Positions 35,404 to 44,787 are shown, counted from the first letter of the stretch. The stretch is 64,000 nucleotides of DNA from Aneurinibacillus soli (GCF_002355375.1 NZ_AP017312.1:470001-534000); one strand, 5' to 3'. Program-made: numbers and translations. Notes: generated from the letters alone by a model not told the origin.

Positions 35404-35654
35404 AGTTCCTCCATTTTTATACTATCGATCGTTTGTCTTATCATTTTGTACTATAAAAAATATATTTTTACAATAAAAAAATGGTGCGTATGCTATGTTT
35501 TTTCATTTTCCTGCAAAAGCTGTTTTGTTCCTGCACCATTCTACAAAAATGCGCATTTTAGTCGCGTGAATTGTCGGACAATTTATGTTTTATTTAGGCT
35601 TGTCCCGTTTTATAATGAGCTTACGAAACCAAATGGAACGAGGAGGAATAAACG

Positions 35655-35939
35655 ATGATCACAATGGGAGATAAGGATATGGACGTGTTTGCCTACTATA
35701 AGGAGGGCATCACACAGTATATTTGGCTGCAAAGCGTAACGGCAGGTCGGGCACGAATCGTAGAGGAAGAAGATGTACATTCTTCGCTAGCTGAACTGGT
35801 TGCGATGCTACAGAAAGGAAGTGATGCGCTATGGCCGAATGGGTCGTTTATCGCAGCTGTAGTGGAAGGTGCGGTTCGGGATGCAGAGAACTGGTCGATA
35901 GATGGGCCGCAGGAGATGGAGTATTTGGATACAGGTTGA
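35655..35939 (+). CDS. small acidic protein of unknown function
   Basis: 94 residues behind ACGAGGAGG; MITMGDKDMDVFAYY may also start at the second Met. It is acidic, with no membrane segment, and has an aromatic N-terminal part (FAYYKEGITQYIWLQ). No family is recognised. The 250 bases upstream hold AT-rich promoter sequence and no other gene. It is followed by 160 bases before ecsA. Confidence 0.7.
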   Translation: MITMGDKDMDVFAYYKEGITQYIWLQSVTAGRARIVEEEDVHSSLAELVAMLQKGSDALWPNGSFIAAVVEGAVRDAENWSIDGPQEMEYLDTG

Positions 35940-36041
35940 GCTGACAAAAGCAGGCGCCGCTTTTCTCAACTCTACGCAAGTTGCCATTCCCATCTGCTGA
36001 GCCCTCTCCTTCAGCACATATAAGAAATTCATTCCCCCGCA

Positions 36042-36072
36042 TTGCATGGTTTATACCTTGATTTGGTATAAT
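36042..36072 (+). promoter_or_regulatory. possible promoter and operator of ecsAB
   Basis: TTATACC (36051-36057) and GGTATAA (36065-36071) form a perfect inverted repeat that overlaps TATAAT (36067-36072), a plausible -10. TTGCAT (36042-36047) could be the -35 with a long 19-base spacer. Confidence 0.4.
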
Positions 36073-36101
36073 GGAAGAAAAACGAACGGAGTTATTCTTA
36101 C

Positions 36102-36848
36102 ATGAATCCCATTCTATATGTAGAAAACATGACGGGCGGATACCGAAAAAACCGCCCCATTATTCATGATGTTTCTCTTTCTGTATATCCAGAAGAAATG
36201 GTCGGACTCATCGGGCTCAACGGAGCTGGGAAGAGCACGGCCATTAAGCATGTCTTGGGATTGTTAACTCCAACAACAGGTGAGGTGCGTATGAACGGAA
36301 CAGCACTTACCGATGACTTGCAGAAATATCGCTCATCTTATTCGTATGTGCCGGAGAATCCGCTGGTGTATGATGATCTTACACTGCGGGAGCACTTGAA
36401 GCTAACCGCGATGGCGTATGGCATGGATCAGAAGACGTTCATGGCGCGGAGTGAAGCGCTGGTGGATGAATTCCGAATGCGGGATCGTCTCGATACATTT
36501 CCGCGCCATATGTCGAAAGGGATGCGTCAGAAGATGATGATTATGAACGCGTTTCTAGTGCAGCCGTCACTGTATATCATTGATGAGCCGTTCCTTGGAC
36601 TTGATCCGCGTGGCATTCGCTCCTTGCTAGAACTGATGGTGCGGATGAAAAAGACAGGAGCGGGTATTCTGATGAGCTCCCACATTCTGTCGACGGTAGA
36701 GCAGTACTGTGATAAATTCGTGGTGCTTCATCAGGGACGAGTATGTGCATCCGGTACGCTTGCGGACTTGCGCCGACAGACCGGTCTTACGAACGGTTCG
36801 CTGGATGATATTTTCTATGAGCTAACGAAAGAAGAGGGCGAAGCCTGA
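36102..36848 (+). CDS. ecsA: ABC transporter ATP-binding protein EcsA
   Basis: 248 residues. Walker A GLNGAGKST, Q-loop region SYSYVPENPLVYDDLT, signature HMSKGMRQK (the SKGM form is typical of EcsA), Walker B LYIIDEPFLGLDP and H-loop SSHIL. With EcsB it forms the Ecs transporter, which in B. subtilis is needed for intramembrane proteolysis, secretion and competence, and whose substrate is debated. The stop and the ecsB start are separated by one base. Confidence 0.93.
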   Translation: MNPILYVENMTGGYRKNRPIIHDVSLSVYPEEMVGLIGLNGAGKSTAIKHVLGLLTPTTGEVRMNGTALTDDLQKYRSSYSYVPENPLVYDDLTLREHLKLTAMAYGMDQKTFMARSEALVDEFRMRDRLDTFPRHMSKGMRQKMMIMNAFLVQPSLYIIDEPFLGLDPRGIRSLLELMVRMKKTGAGILMSSHILSTVEQYCDKFVVLHQGRVCASGTLADLRRQTGLTNGSLDDIFYELTKEEGEA

Positions 36849-36849
36849 T

Positions 36850-38064
36850 ATGGAGACGAAAGCGTTATGGAACAAGCGCATGGGTGCGTTTCTGACGGAA
36901 GCGCTTGGCTATTTGCGTTACGTGGGCAACAGTGGGGCGATCGGATTTCTGGTGCTTGTTGTTCTGACTGGCGCGTACTACTATTCGCGCCTGTTGAAGC
37001 AGCTGCCGGATACGTATCCATTTGAATGGGGAATTGGGCTTGTGATGGCGTATTTGCTTACAAGAGGACAGGTCCGAACGTTCCTGAAAGAAGCAGATCT
37101 TGTATTTCTTCTGCCGCTTGAGCCACGGATGAAGCCGTATTTTCGGTCTGCTGTGCTGTACAGCTTCGTGTTTCAGGCAGCCGGAATTATGGGAACGTTG
37201 CTGGTACTGTGGCCGTTGTATCGGCACCGGATGGGAGAGTCGGCGCTTTCGTTTGGGAGTATACTGGTTGTCTTGCTCGTACTGCGCCTGCTGAATACGG
37301 CAGCATGCTGGCAGGAGGAGAGGATAGTGGAAGCGCGTGAGATAGCGCTGCATAGATTCGTTCGCGCCTGTGCAAATGCGGCGATTGTTCTCGTAGTATT
37401 TGTGCGAGGCTTCGTACTGCCGAGTCTGCTGATCGCGGCAGTCTTTATCGCAGCAGCAGCCTGGTATTACCGCCATACCATGGCGTCCCGTACAGTGAAT
37501 TGGGAGCGTCTGCTACAGACGGAGCAGGCACTTTCGTCCCGATTTTATTCATGGATGAATCAGTTTGTGGATGTGCCGTATGAATTCAGTAAAGTTCGGC
37601 GCAGAGATTGGGTCGCCTTATTTGCCGATCGGCTTTCGTTTACGTCGCGCAATGCATATATGTATTTGTACGCTAAAACATTCGTACGCTCTGAACTATT
37701 CGCCATGGCGCTGCGTCTGACGGTTATAGGCGGCGTGATTATTATGGCAATGGACGGAGCGCTTGCGAAGTGGATTACATATGTACTGGTGCTTGGTGTA
37801 ACAGCCGTACAACTATCTTCGCTGCTCCGTTATCATCGATATACATTTTGGACGCATATCTATCCACTTCCGCCCGTGGGACGAAGAGAGGCGGTGGAAC
37901 GGGTGGTCGGGATTGCTTTGCTCGTTCAATCGTTCTTTCTGGATGTGGCCCTGTTTGTTCCATTTTCGGCAGGGTGGCATCTATTTGCAGGTCCTGTTGT
38001 TGGACTGGTGCTCGCATACGGGTATAGTCGGATTGTGCTCAGACGGCGTCTGCAGTCTTTATAG
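36850..38064 (+). CDS. ecsB: ABC transporter permease EcsB
   Basis: 404 residues with a first transmembrane helix at about 27-45 and several more up to the C-terminus. Recognised as EcsB from its position directly after ecsA, its length and segments such as TRGQVRTFLKEADLVFLLPL and TFWTHIYPLPP. No ecsC follows here; a transporter of another type comes next after a terminator. Confidence 0.88.
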   Translation: METKALWNKRMGAFLTEALGYLRYVGNSGAIGFLVLVVLTGAYYYSRLLKQLPDTYPFEWGIGLVMAYLLTRGQVRTFLKEADLVFLLPLEPRMKPYFRSAVLYSFVFQAAGIMGTLLVLWPLYRHRMGESALSFGSILVVLLVLRLLNTAACWQEERIVEAREIALHRFVRACANAAIVLVVFVRGFVLPSLLIAAVFIAAAAWYYRHTMASRTVNWERLLQTEQALSSRFYSWMNQFVDVPYEFSKVRRRDWVALFADRLSFTSRNAYMYLYAKTFVRSELFAMALRLTVIGGVIIMAMDGALAKWITYVLVLGVTAVQLSSLLRYHRYTFWTHIYPLPPVGRREAVERVVGIALLVQSFFLDVALFVPFSAGWHLFAGPVVGLVLAYGYSRIVLRRRLQSL

Positions 38065-38077
38065 TGTCATATCGAAG

Positions 38078-38116
38078 GAGGCTATCCTGTGTGTCAGCGG
38101 GATGGTCCCTTTTTTC
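38078..38116 (+). terminator. intrinsic terminator after ecsAB
   Basis: GGCTATCC (38080-38087) pairs, with two wobble pairs, with GGATGGTC near 38100-38107, then CC and a run of T. Confidence 0.6.
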
Positions 38117-38220
38117 CTTTGGGCAACTCTGTTGTAGCAGGCGCAAAAGGTTTCTCTAGACCCACACGCTTGCGGTCTGGTAGCATACTTATACATTAAT
38201 TTTGGAACGGGGTATGCGGC

Positions 38221-39090
38221 ATGGAAGAGCAGTACAATAATCTAAAACAGGGGGAGCGCGGGGCCTGGCTTAGTATTATTGTGTATATTTTGTTATCGGC
38301 AGGTAAGCTTGCGGTTGGTTACTGGACGAATTCAGAAGCGCTGCTGGCAGATGGTTTGAATAATACGACAGATATTATGGCATCCATTGCAGTACTGGTT
38401 GGACTTAGGCTGTCGCAAAAGCCACCTGATCTGGATCATCCGTATGGACACTGGCGGGCGGAAACGGTCGCGTCCATGATCGCTTCCTTCATCATGATGA
38501 CAGTGGGGCTACAGGTGTTGTACAACGCAGTTAAATCGCTTATGAACTTCCAGGAAATTCAGATGCCGGATACGATTGCGATGTGGGTGGCGCTTGTATC
38601 TGCAGGGATAATGTATGGAGTATATCACTATAATCGCCGACTTGGGGAACGGATTCAGAGCCAGGCGGTCACAGCAGCAGCCCAGGATAACCTGTCTGAT
38701 GCATGGGTTAGTATTGGGGCCGCGGTCGGAATTGCGGGGGCACAGTTCGGTCTGCCATGGCTTGACCCGGTGGCGGCCTTTATTGTGGGATTGATGATCT
38801 GTCGAACGGCGTGGGGGATTTTTAGCGTGGCGTCACTCAACCTGACAGATGGCTTCGATGAGACCGAATTGGACCTTCTTCGGCAGACGATTGAAGAGAT
38901 GCCGGAGGTGAAGGCATTGACGGATATTAAGGCACGTGCTCATGGCAATCGTGTACTTGTGGATGTAGTGATCCAGGTGAACCCGCAGCTAACGGTTCTG
39001 GAGAGCCACCGGATTACCGAGAACATTGAGGAAAAAATGCATAGAGAGCATAACATTCTTAATGTACATGTTCATGTGGAGCCGCTTTGA
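38221..39090 (+). CDS. cation diffusion facilitator family transporter
   Basis: 289 residues with six transmembrane helices. The metal-site motif in helix 2 is LLADGLNNTTD (D-x3-4-D type), followed by HPYGHWRAE; the second site is near LSDAWVSIGA in helix 5. The C-terminal cytoplasmic domain (about 205-289) is a ferredoxin-like metal-sensing fold ending with HREHNILNVHVHVEP. It exports a divalent metal (zinc, manganese, iron or cobalt) by proton antiport; metal choice is uncertain. Confidence 0.92.
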   Translation: MEEQYNNLKQGERGAWLSIIVYILLSAGKLAVGYWTNSEALLADGLNNTTDIMASIAVLVGLRLSQKPPDLDHPYGHWRAETVASMIASFIMMTVGLQVLYNAVKSLMNFQEIQMPDTIAMWVALVSAGIMYGVYHYNRRLGERIQSQAVTAAAQDNLSDAWVSIGAAVGIAGAQFGLPWLDPVAAFIVGLMICRTAWGIFSVASLNLTDGFDETELDLLRQTIEEMPEVKALTDIKARAHGNRVLVDVVIQVNPQLTVLESHRITENIEEKMHREHNILNVHVHVEPL

Positions 39091-39166
39091 TCGAGGCGAC
39101 TGATGCGCTGGCGTCTGCAGTGCGTGTGCATACAGATAGATGGCTTGGATGCGAGTGGGATTACTA

Positions 39167-39198
39167 GCTCTGGACAATACGTTCAGGGCTTCTTTTTT
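39167..39198 (+). terminator. intrinsic terminator
   Basis: GCTCTGGAC (39167-39175) pairs with GTTCAGGGC (39181-39189), including G-T pairs, then a T-rich run. It lies after the CDF transporter. The following 200 bases up to 39404 show only AT-rich promoter-like sequence. Confidence 0.65.
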
Positions 39199-39404
39199 GT
39201 ATGAAAATAGGCAAATATACAAAAAAAAGATTTTTCAGGAGTGTATTATGATGAATGTAACGTTATAATTTTTTCGAATGGGTGATACGACCCCTGTATA
39301 ACACTAGTATACCTGCAGATTACCCTGCGTAATAAGTGGAAAAGGACATAGTGTGAATGACTTACCAGAGAAATAATTTTCTTACATACGAAAGGAGCTG
39401 CGCC

Positions 39405-39566
39405 ATGAGACGAAAATTTTCGATGGAATTTAAACTTGAAGTAATCAAAGATGCATTGGATTTAAAAAGCTTGAGCCTGGCCGCACGCAAACACCGTTTG
39501 AATAGTAAAATGATTTATCGCTGGGTGCATGAATTCAAACAGGGGAAATATGATATACAAGTATAA
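39405..39566 (+). CDS. stand-alone IS3 OrfA-like helix-turn-helix protein
   Basis: 53 residues from the ATG at 39405, behind AAAGGAG. The sequence MRRKFSMEFKLEVIKDALDL then LSLAARKHRLNSKMIYRWVHEF is the N-terminal helix-turn-helix of IS3/IS2-type OrfA transposases (HTH_Tnp_1). The rest of OrfA and all of OrfB are missing, and no inverted repeats are seen. It could be a remnant, but a good ribosome site and an intact reading frame suggest it may still be expressed as a small DNA-binding protein. Confidence 0.7.
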   Translation: MRRKFSMEFKLEVIKDALDLKSLSLAARKHRLNSKMIYRWVHEFKQGKYDIQV

Positions 39567-39595
39567 GAAAAAGAACCGTGTAGAGGTGTAGGATA

Positions 39596-40318
39596 ATGAA
39601 CATTTGTATGGCGCATCGCGGCTGGTCAGGGCGTGCACCAGAAAACACACGCAGTGCGATTCGGCTTGCCCTGGCGGAATCGCGCATTCATTCGATAGAA
39701 CTCGATGTTCAATTGACAAAGGATGGCGTTCCGGTCGTAATTCACGACTTCGTACTTGGCCGTACTGCAAATGGAAGCGGCCCCGTTGGCTCTCATACGT
39801 ATGCGGAGCTGCGGCAGTTGGATGCGGGAAGCTGGTTTGGCGCAGAATTCAGGGGTGAGTGCATTCCATCATTTGAAGAAGTATTACAGGAAGTCAAAGG
39901 AAGAGGGCGACTGAATATTGAATTGAAAACAGTCGCAGATTTATATCCGGGTCTCGAAGAGAAAGTTGTACAGCTTATTCATCACTATGGCATGCAGCAC
40001 GATGTGTATGTGACTTCTTTTGACCATGATGCGATTAAACGGGTGAATGAGATTGATTCATCTCTGAGAACCGGACTTATTTTTGAAGGGAAACCAACGC
40101 TGTTGCGCGAACAACTCTCTAGAGTTGGAGCATCCTTGCTTTCGATGTCGTATATGTACTTGACGAAGGAATTTGTAGTTGAAATGATCGAGTCTGGTAT
40201 TCTCATCGTAGCCTGGACCGTTGATGATCCGAAAGTCATGCAACATCTGATGGGATTTCACCCTGATCTCCAGATTTGTACAAATCACCCGGACCGGATG
40301 CTCGGGCTGATGCGCTAG
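39596..40318 (+). CDS. glycerophosphodiester phosphodiesterase
   Basis: 240 residues, start behind TAGGA. It is a GDPD TIM-barrel: HRGWSGRAPENT (catalytic His7 and Arg8), IELDVQLTKDGVPVVIHDF (metal Glu and Asp, catalytic His), ELKT, and late VAWTVDDPKVM and ICTNHPDRM. There is no signal peptide, so it is the cytoplasmic (UgpQ-like) type that releases glycerol 3-phosphate from deacylated phospholipids. It starts 30 bases after the small helix-turn-helix gene. Confidence 0.93.
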   Translation: MNICMAHRGWSGRAPENTRSAIRLALAESRIHSIELDVQLTKDGVPVVIHDFVLGRTANGSGPVGSHTYAELRQLDAGSWFGAEFRGECIPSFEEVLQEVKGRGRLNIELKTVADLYPGLEEKVVQLIHHYGMQHDVYVTSFDHDAIKRVNEIDSSLRTGLIFEGKPTLLREQLSRVGASLLSMSYMYLTKEFVVEMIESGILIVAWTVDDPKVMQHLMGFHPDLQICTNHPDRMLGLMR

Positions 40319-40320
40319 TT

Positions 40321-40353
40321 AAACAAACATGAATAGTATTATAATGTTTGTTT
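40321..40353. promoter_or_regulatory. perfect 10-bp inverted repeat
   Basis: AAACAAACAT (40321-40330) and ATGTTTGTTT (40344-40353) flank a 13-base AT-rich spacer directly after the GDPD stop. It is not followed by a T-run, so it is not an obvious terminator; it could be an operator or an mRNA 3'-end stabiliser. The next gene on the plus strand starts about 280 bases later. Confidence 0.4.
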
Positions 40354-40371
40354 GTAATCTAAATAGTATGT

Positions 40372-40410
40372 AAAAAAGGTGCCCGCAGGTAAAGTAGGGG
40401 CACCTTTTTT
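40372..40410 (+). terminator. intrinsic terminator
   Basis: A hairpin of AAAAAAGGTGCCC with GGGGCACCTTTTTT, with the loop around 40385-40396, and a T-run. Confidence 0.9.
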
Positions 40411-40519
40411 GTTGTATAAAATTCCTTTTATGTGGAATTTTAAGATGAGTAATCTATTCATTTTTCGTGTATTTAAATATTGTGAATAATCTTATTTTGT
40501 TTACTGGTAAATTTTTTTA

Positions 40520-40548
40520 TTGATAAAAAATAAAAAATTTACTATAGT
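40520..40548 (+). promoter_or_regulatory. sigma-A-type promoter of brnQ
   Basis: TTGATA (40520-40525), a 17-base spacer and TATAGT (40543-40548). It is followed by an untranslated leader of about 75 bases without a T-box or other riboswitch that I can recognise. A second perfect inverted repeat AAAATTCC/GGAATTTT lies upstream at about 40428-40451. Confidence 0.75.
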
Positions 40549-40631
40549 ATCTTTCTGTATTTCCCCATAACTCAGTCGCATCTATCGAGTGATAATGACT
40601 GATAATTCAATTTATACCGGAGGAATTTGTA

Positions 40632-41969
40632 GTGAAATCAGAAAAGTTACCTTTTTCAACCACTTTAATTGTGGGATTGACCCTCTTTGCACTATTTTTT
40701 GGAGCAGGAAATCTAATTTTTCCGGCATCACTTGGTCAAGTAGCGGGCACAAACTTTTGGCCTGCTGTTTCTGGTTTTTTAATAACAGGAGTAGGATTAC
40801 CTTTACTTGGTGTTGTTGCAATGGGTGTTTCCGGGAAAACAGATTTGCTTTCTGTCTCTAGTCGGGTTCATCCGTGGTTCGGTTTTATTTTTACAACGGC
40901 GCTGTATTTAGCGATTGGTCCGCTGTTTGCTTTGCCACGAACTGGAAGTGTATCGTATGAAATTGGCGTTACTCCCTTTCTTCCAGCAAACGCTGGACAC
41001 CTGCCATTGTTGATTTTTACGGTGGTATTCTTTACAATTAGCTGCTTTTTCTCGCTAAATCCGAACCGGATCGTGGATATTGTCGGACGATTTTTGACTC
41101 CTTTAAAATTAAGCTTTATCTTGATTTTGGTGTTAGCTGGTTTGATTCATCCAATAGGGCCGCTACAGCCACCTAGAGATGAGTATGTATCGATCCCGTT
41201 TTTTAAGGGTTTTCAAGAAGGCTATTTAACAATGGATACACTGGCCTCGTTCGTTTTTGGCATGCTTGTGATTAACTCCATTAAACAAAAAGGAGTAACG
41301 AGCACAAAGTCCATTGCGTTTGCTTGTCTGAAATCTTCTGTGGTCGCGGCTCTTTTATTAATTTTCATTTACGGTTCGCTTACCTTCTTAGGAGCATCCA
41401 GTGTCTCGGTTTTAGGAAAACTGGATAACGGGGGACAAGTATTAGCACAAGCTGCGACCTATTATTTTCAATCATTGGGCGGCGTATTGCTTGGCCTGAT
41501 GATTACGGTTGCGTGTCTGACTACGAGCATCGGTTTGCTAAGCTCTTGCGCCTCTTTCTTCCACACGATGCTACCTAGAATTCCATATAAAGCACTCGTT
41601 GTTTTATTAAGCGTGTTTAGTGCTACGATGGCTAATATCGGATTGACACAATTGATTTCCATTTCTGTTCCGATATTGACGGCGATTTATCCAATGGCAA
41701 TCGTGCTCATTTTTTTGACATTTCTGCATCCTTTGTTTAAAGGGCGCTCACTAGTGTATCAAGGTGCCATGCTGTGTACGGGACTGGTAAGTATTTTCGA
41801 TGGATTAAAAGCGGCAAATATCAACGTATTGGCTATCGATTCTTTATTCAACCACGTGTTGCCGTTATATAGCCTGGGACTGGGCTGGTTGTTACCAGGA
41901 GTTGTTGGGGGGATTGTAGGCTTTGTAATTAGCTTAGTGGATACAGCTAAGCCCGTAACGTCTCGATAA
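40632..41969 (+). CDS. brnQ: branched-chain amino acid transporter BrnQ (LIVCS family)
   Basis: 445 residues from a GTG behind CCGGAGGAATT. It has about 12 transmembrane helices. Family signatures are LTLFALFFGAGNLIFPASLGQ near the start (partly quoted) and ALYLAIGPLFALPRT. It imports leucine, isoleucine and valine with sodium or protons. It is more AT-rich than neighbouring genes. It has its own promoter and terminator. Confidence 0.94.
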   Translation: MKSEKLPFSTTLIVGLTLFALFFGAGNLIFPASLGQVAGTNFWPAVSGFLITGVGLPLLGVVAMGVSGKTDLLSVSSRVHPWFGFIFTTALYLAIGPLFALPRTGSVSYEIGVTPFLPANAGHLPLLIFTVVFFTISCFFSLNPNRIVDIVGRFLTPLKLSFILILVLAGLIHPIGPLQPPRDEYVSIPFFKGFQEGYLTMDTLASFVFGMLVINSIKQKGVTSTKSIAFACLKSSVVAALLLIFIYGSLTFLGASSVSVLGKLDNGGQVLAQAATYYFQSLGGVLLGLMITVACLTTSIGLLSSCASFFHTMLPRIPYKALVVLLSVFSATMANIGLTQLISISVPILTAIYPMAIVLIFLTFLHPLFKGRSLVYQGAMLCTGLVSIFDGLKAANINVLAIDSLFNHVLPLYSLGLGWLLPGVVGGIVGFVISLVDTAKPVTSR

Positions 41970-41975
41970 GTGTAC

Positions 41976-42022
41976 ATAACAAACCCGCTGACCATTTTTT
42001 GTGGATCAGCGGGTTTGTTTTG
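41976..42022. terminator. intrinsic terminator between convergent genes
   Basis: AACAAACCCGCTGA (41978-41991) pairs perfectly with TCAGCGGGTTTGTT (42006-42019). T-runs on both strands allow it to serve brnQ and asnB. Confidence 0.88.
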
Positions 42023-42041
42023 CAATCAGGCAGATGTGCGT

Positions 42042-43886
42042 TTATTTCACGGTTACGTTATAATTTCGCATCCATGCATCAATCTGAATCAGGTATGCGA
42101 AGAACTGCGGCACATTCATGAGCTGTCCAAACCACGGCATATGAACCTTCGTCAGGTCCTGCTTCGCAAATTCGCGGATCGCTGTTGCATTTACGAATGG
42201 GGTAAGCGGGGAGGATGTGTCATCTAGAATCGCCAGCGCACGGTCGCGCACGGTTGTCAGATAGGATGGGTTGTGCGTTTTTGGATACGGGCTTTTGAGA
42301 CGATAGAGAACATCATCTGGCAGGATTCCTTTTAATGCCTTCCGCAAAATACCCTTTTCCCGTTCTCCATCAGTTTTCATCGCCCATGGTACATTCCACA
42401 TGTATTCAACTAGGCGGTGATCGCAGAACGGTACGCGTACTTCGAGTCCGACCGCCATGCTCATGCGATCTTTGCGATCAAGCAGGGTAGGCATCCAGCG
42501 TGTAAGGTTAAGATAGAACATCTCGCGGATGCGGGCATCGAGGCCCTCTTCTCCAGCCAGGCGTGGTACTTCGTCAAGCGCTTCCTTGTAGCGCATTTTT
42601 ACATACGCTTCAGGGTTGATTTCGGAAAGCAAATCGCTAGAGAAAAAGCGGGTTTTGTCCGCGATATTGCGTGCCCACGGGAATACGGTCGCGTTCAGCG
42701 CTTCCGGGCGATGAAACCACGGATAGCCGCCGAACACTTCGTCTGCGCACTCACCGGAGAGCGCTACGGTCGCATGTTTTTTGATCTCTCGGCAGAACAA
42801 ATACAGGGAGCCGTCGATATCGGTCATGCCCGGTAGATCGCGGGCATGGAGCGCAACATCAAGCGAATCAATTAGCTCCGGTGTGTCGAAATAGATGTTG
42901 TGGTGGACCGATTCAATGAATTCAGACACGCGTTTTGCCCACGGTGCATCTGCATTCGGCTGGAATTCGTTCGGACGGAAGTGAACGTCATTGCCGACGT
43001 AATCGACGGAGAACGTGTGCAGCGCATCTTTGCCTTCTTCCATGAATGCTTGTGCTGCAATGGCGGAGATCGCACTCGAATCGAGGCCACCAGACAGCAG
43101 AGTGCATACTGGCACGTCTGCGATGAGCTGGCGACGAATGCTGTCGCCAAGCAGCTCACGGATATTGGCGATTGTCGTCTCCATGTCATCTTCATGGGCG
43201 TGGCTGTCGAGCGTCCAGTAGCGATTCGTTCGCATCCCATGGCGCGTGTGCAGCAAATACGATGCCGGAAGCAGTTCAAATACATTGTGGAATACCCCGA
43301 CACCAGGCGTCCGTGCAGGTCCTAACGCAAAAATCTCAGACAGACCTTCCCGTCGAACCTCTGGCTGTACGGCTGGATGTGCGAGGAGTGCTTTTAGTTC
43401 TGAGCCAAAAATAAAACTGGTGCCGCACTGCGTATAAAACAGCGGCTTCACACCGATCCGATCGCGTGCCATAAACACGCTCTCTTCATTGTGCTTCCAG
43501 ATCGCAAATGCATAAATTCCGTTTAGCTTCTCTACACACTCCGGGCCCCACTCGATATAGGAGACGAGCAGTACTTCTGTATCCGATGTAGACGCGAAAC
43601 GGTGACCGCGTGCGAGGAGCGCCCCCCGCAGGTCTTCTGTATTGTATAACTCACCGTTATAAACAATGGTGTACGTTTCTTCGCCGTATGACCGGGTCAT
43701 GGGCTGCACGCCGCCTTCCGGGTCTACTACAACGAGGCGGCGATGGGCAAATGCGGCATGGCGTGCTGTCCAGATGCCCTCGCTATCCGGGCCGCGCGGA
43801 ATGAGCGATTGAGCCATGTTACGCATAATTTCCGTTTCTCCGCTAATATCAGCCTGCCAGTCAATCCATCCTGCAATTCCGCACAT
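42042..43886 (-). CDS. asnB: glutamine-hydrolysing asparagine synthetase
   Basis: 614 residues, start behind GGAGGGATTAACTAC. It makes asparagine from aspartate, glutamine and ATP. The N-terminal glutaminase has MCGIAGW with Cys2 as nucleophile, and SLIPRGPDSEG and NGELYN motifs. The C-terminal synthetase domain has CTLLSGGLDSSAISA (PP-loop for AMP formation) and GECADEVFGGYPW. The length fits the AsnB/AsnO group. Confidence 0.95.
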   Translation of the reverse strand: MCGIAGWIDWQADISGETEIMRNMAQSLIPRGPDSEGIWTARHAAFAHRRLVVVDPEGGVQPMTRSYGEETYTIVYNGELYNTEDLRGALLARGHRFASTSDTEVLLVSYIEWGPECVEKLNGIYAFAIWKHNEESVFMARDRIGVKPLFYTQCGTSFIFGSELKALLAHPAVQPEVRREGLSEIFALGPARTPGVGVFHNVFELLPASYLLHTRHGMRTNRYWTLDSHAHEDDMETTIANIRELLGDSIRRQLIADVPVCTLLSGGLDSSAISAIAAQAFMEEGKDALHTFSVDYVGNDVHFRPNEFQPNADAPWAKRVSEFIESVHHNIYFDTPELIDSLDVALHARDLPGMTDIDGSLYLFCREIKKHATVALSGECADEVFGGYPWFHRPEALNATVFPWARNIADKTRFFSSDLLSEINPEAYVKMRYKEALDEVPRLAGEEGLDARIREMFYLNLTRWMPTLLDRKDRMSMAVGLEVRVPFCDHRLVEYMWNVPWAMKTDGEREKGILRKALKGILPDDVLYRLKSPYPKTHNPSYLTTVRDRALAILDDTSSPLTPFVNATAIREFAKQDLTKVHMPWFGQLMNVPQFFAYLIQIDAWMRNYNVTVK

Positions 43887-44054
43887 GTAGTTAATCCCTC
43901 CACTCTTGAATCCCTAACTCATTAGCTACACTATGCCTAGTAGCCACTCATCGGTGCATGGCCTGAGAAAATAAGCGGGCAAAAGAGTAAGAACAATCGG
44001 TCTAGTCCACACTAGAAAAAGTGAACGAAATCTTACTACAAGGGAGGCAGTGAC

Positions 44055-44390
44055 ATGGCGGATAACAAGAACATTGAGCCAGGGCAGATAGGCGATAAGC
44101 TGCCGCATCAGATCGATGCACCGACGACAGAACAGCCACGGGCTAAACCGTTTGTGAACCAGTATGGAGTGGTCATCGGGGACAGTTTTTATGATTCGGC
44201 GAACTCACCGCTAAACAACTGGAGCAAAGACGTTGATCCGGCCATTATGGCAGGTGATCAGTGGGTACATCCGACGAACGATATTGGCTGGAATACAGCA
44301 GAAAATCAGGCGTTACTAGAAGAAGGATTCGTACCGCAGAGCGGGATGTTCATGCATGCGACAAAAGATGTAAGCTATCGTAAAGATTAA
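44055..44390 (+). CDS. DUF3905 family protein
   Basis: 111 residues behind AAGGGAGGC. Soluble, Pro- and Trp-rich segments: GDSFYDSANSPLNNWSKDVD and DQWVHPTNDIGWNTAENQ. It resembles DUF3905 proteins found in spore-forming Bacillales; their role is unknown, possibly sporulation-related, though nothing in this sequence proves that. Confidence 0.75.
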   Translation: MADNKNIEPGQIGDKLPHQIDAPTTEQPRAKPFVNQYGVVIGDSFYDSANSPLNNWSKDVDPAIMAGDQWVHPTNDIGWNTAENQALLEEGFVPQSGMFMHATKDVSYRKD

Positions 44391-44512
44391 CAAAGCGTAG
44401 CTGTCGGCATCGGCACTTTTTTCGTATTGGCGAGGAAGGCATCTGTTGTGATATGATAAAGAGCAGAGTTTCAACAGGCCTGTCAGCAATACGGTAAGAA
44501 AGGAAGCACAGT

Positions 44513-44737
44513 ATGACGACAGAATTTCGGGTATGCGATGAATGTAAAATGGTGAATGTGAAGACGCTTGTTCCTCGCTTGAAAGAGATCGAGTCGGACT
44601 GCACGATGGAAATCGGCTGTCAATCATACTGCGGAATCGGATTTAAGAAGCATTTCGCGGTAGTGAATGGTCGGCACATTACAGCACCGACAGAGGATCA
44701 ATTAGTGGAGAAAGTGAAGAAGCATCTGAAAAAATAA
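44513..44737 (+). CDS. yuzB: DUF1450 (YuzB) family protein
   Basis: 74 residues behind AAGAAAGGAAG. The cysteine pattern CDECKMVNVK with CQSYCGIGFKK matches the YuzB family, small proteins with four conserved cysteines that may bind a metal or carry a disulfide. The function is unknown. Confidence 0.9.
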   Translation: MTTEFRVCDECKMVNVKTLVPRLKEIESDCTMEIGCQSYCGIGFKKHFAVVNGRHITAPTEDQLVEKVKKHLKK

Positions 44738-44750
44738 TGCAAACATAACA

Positions 44751-44787
44751 AACGCTCCCTGTGTATAGATCAAGGGAGCGTTTTTTA
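44751..44787. terminator. intrinsic terminator
   Basis: AACGCTCCC (44751-44759) pairs with GGGAGCGTT (44774-44782), followed by T. It is shared by yuzB and the convergent usp gene, whose stop lies at 44788. Confidence 0.85.
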
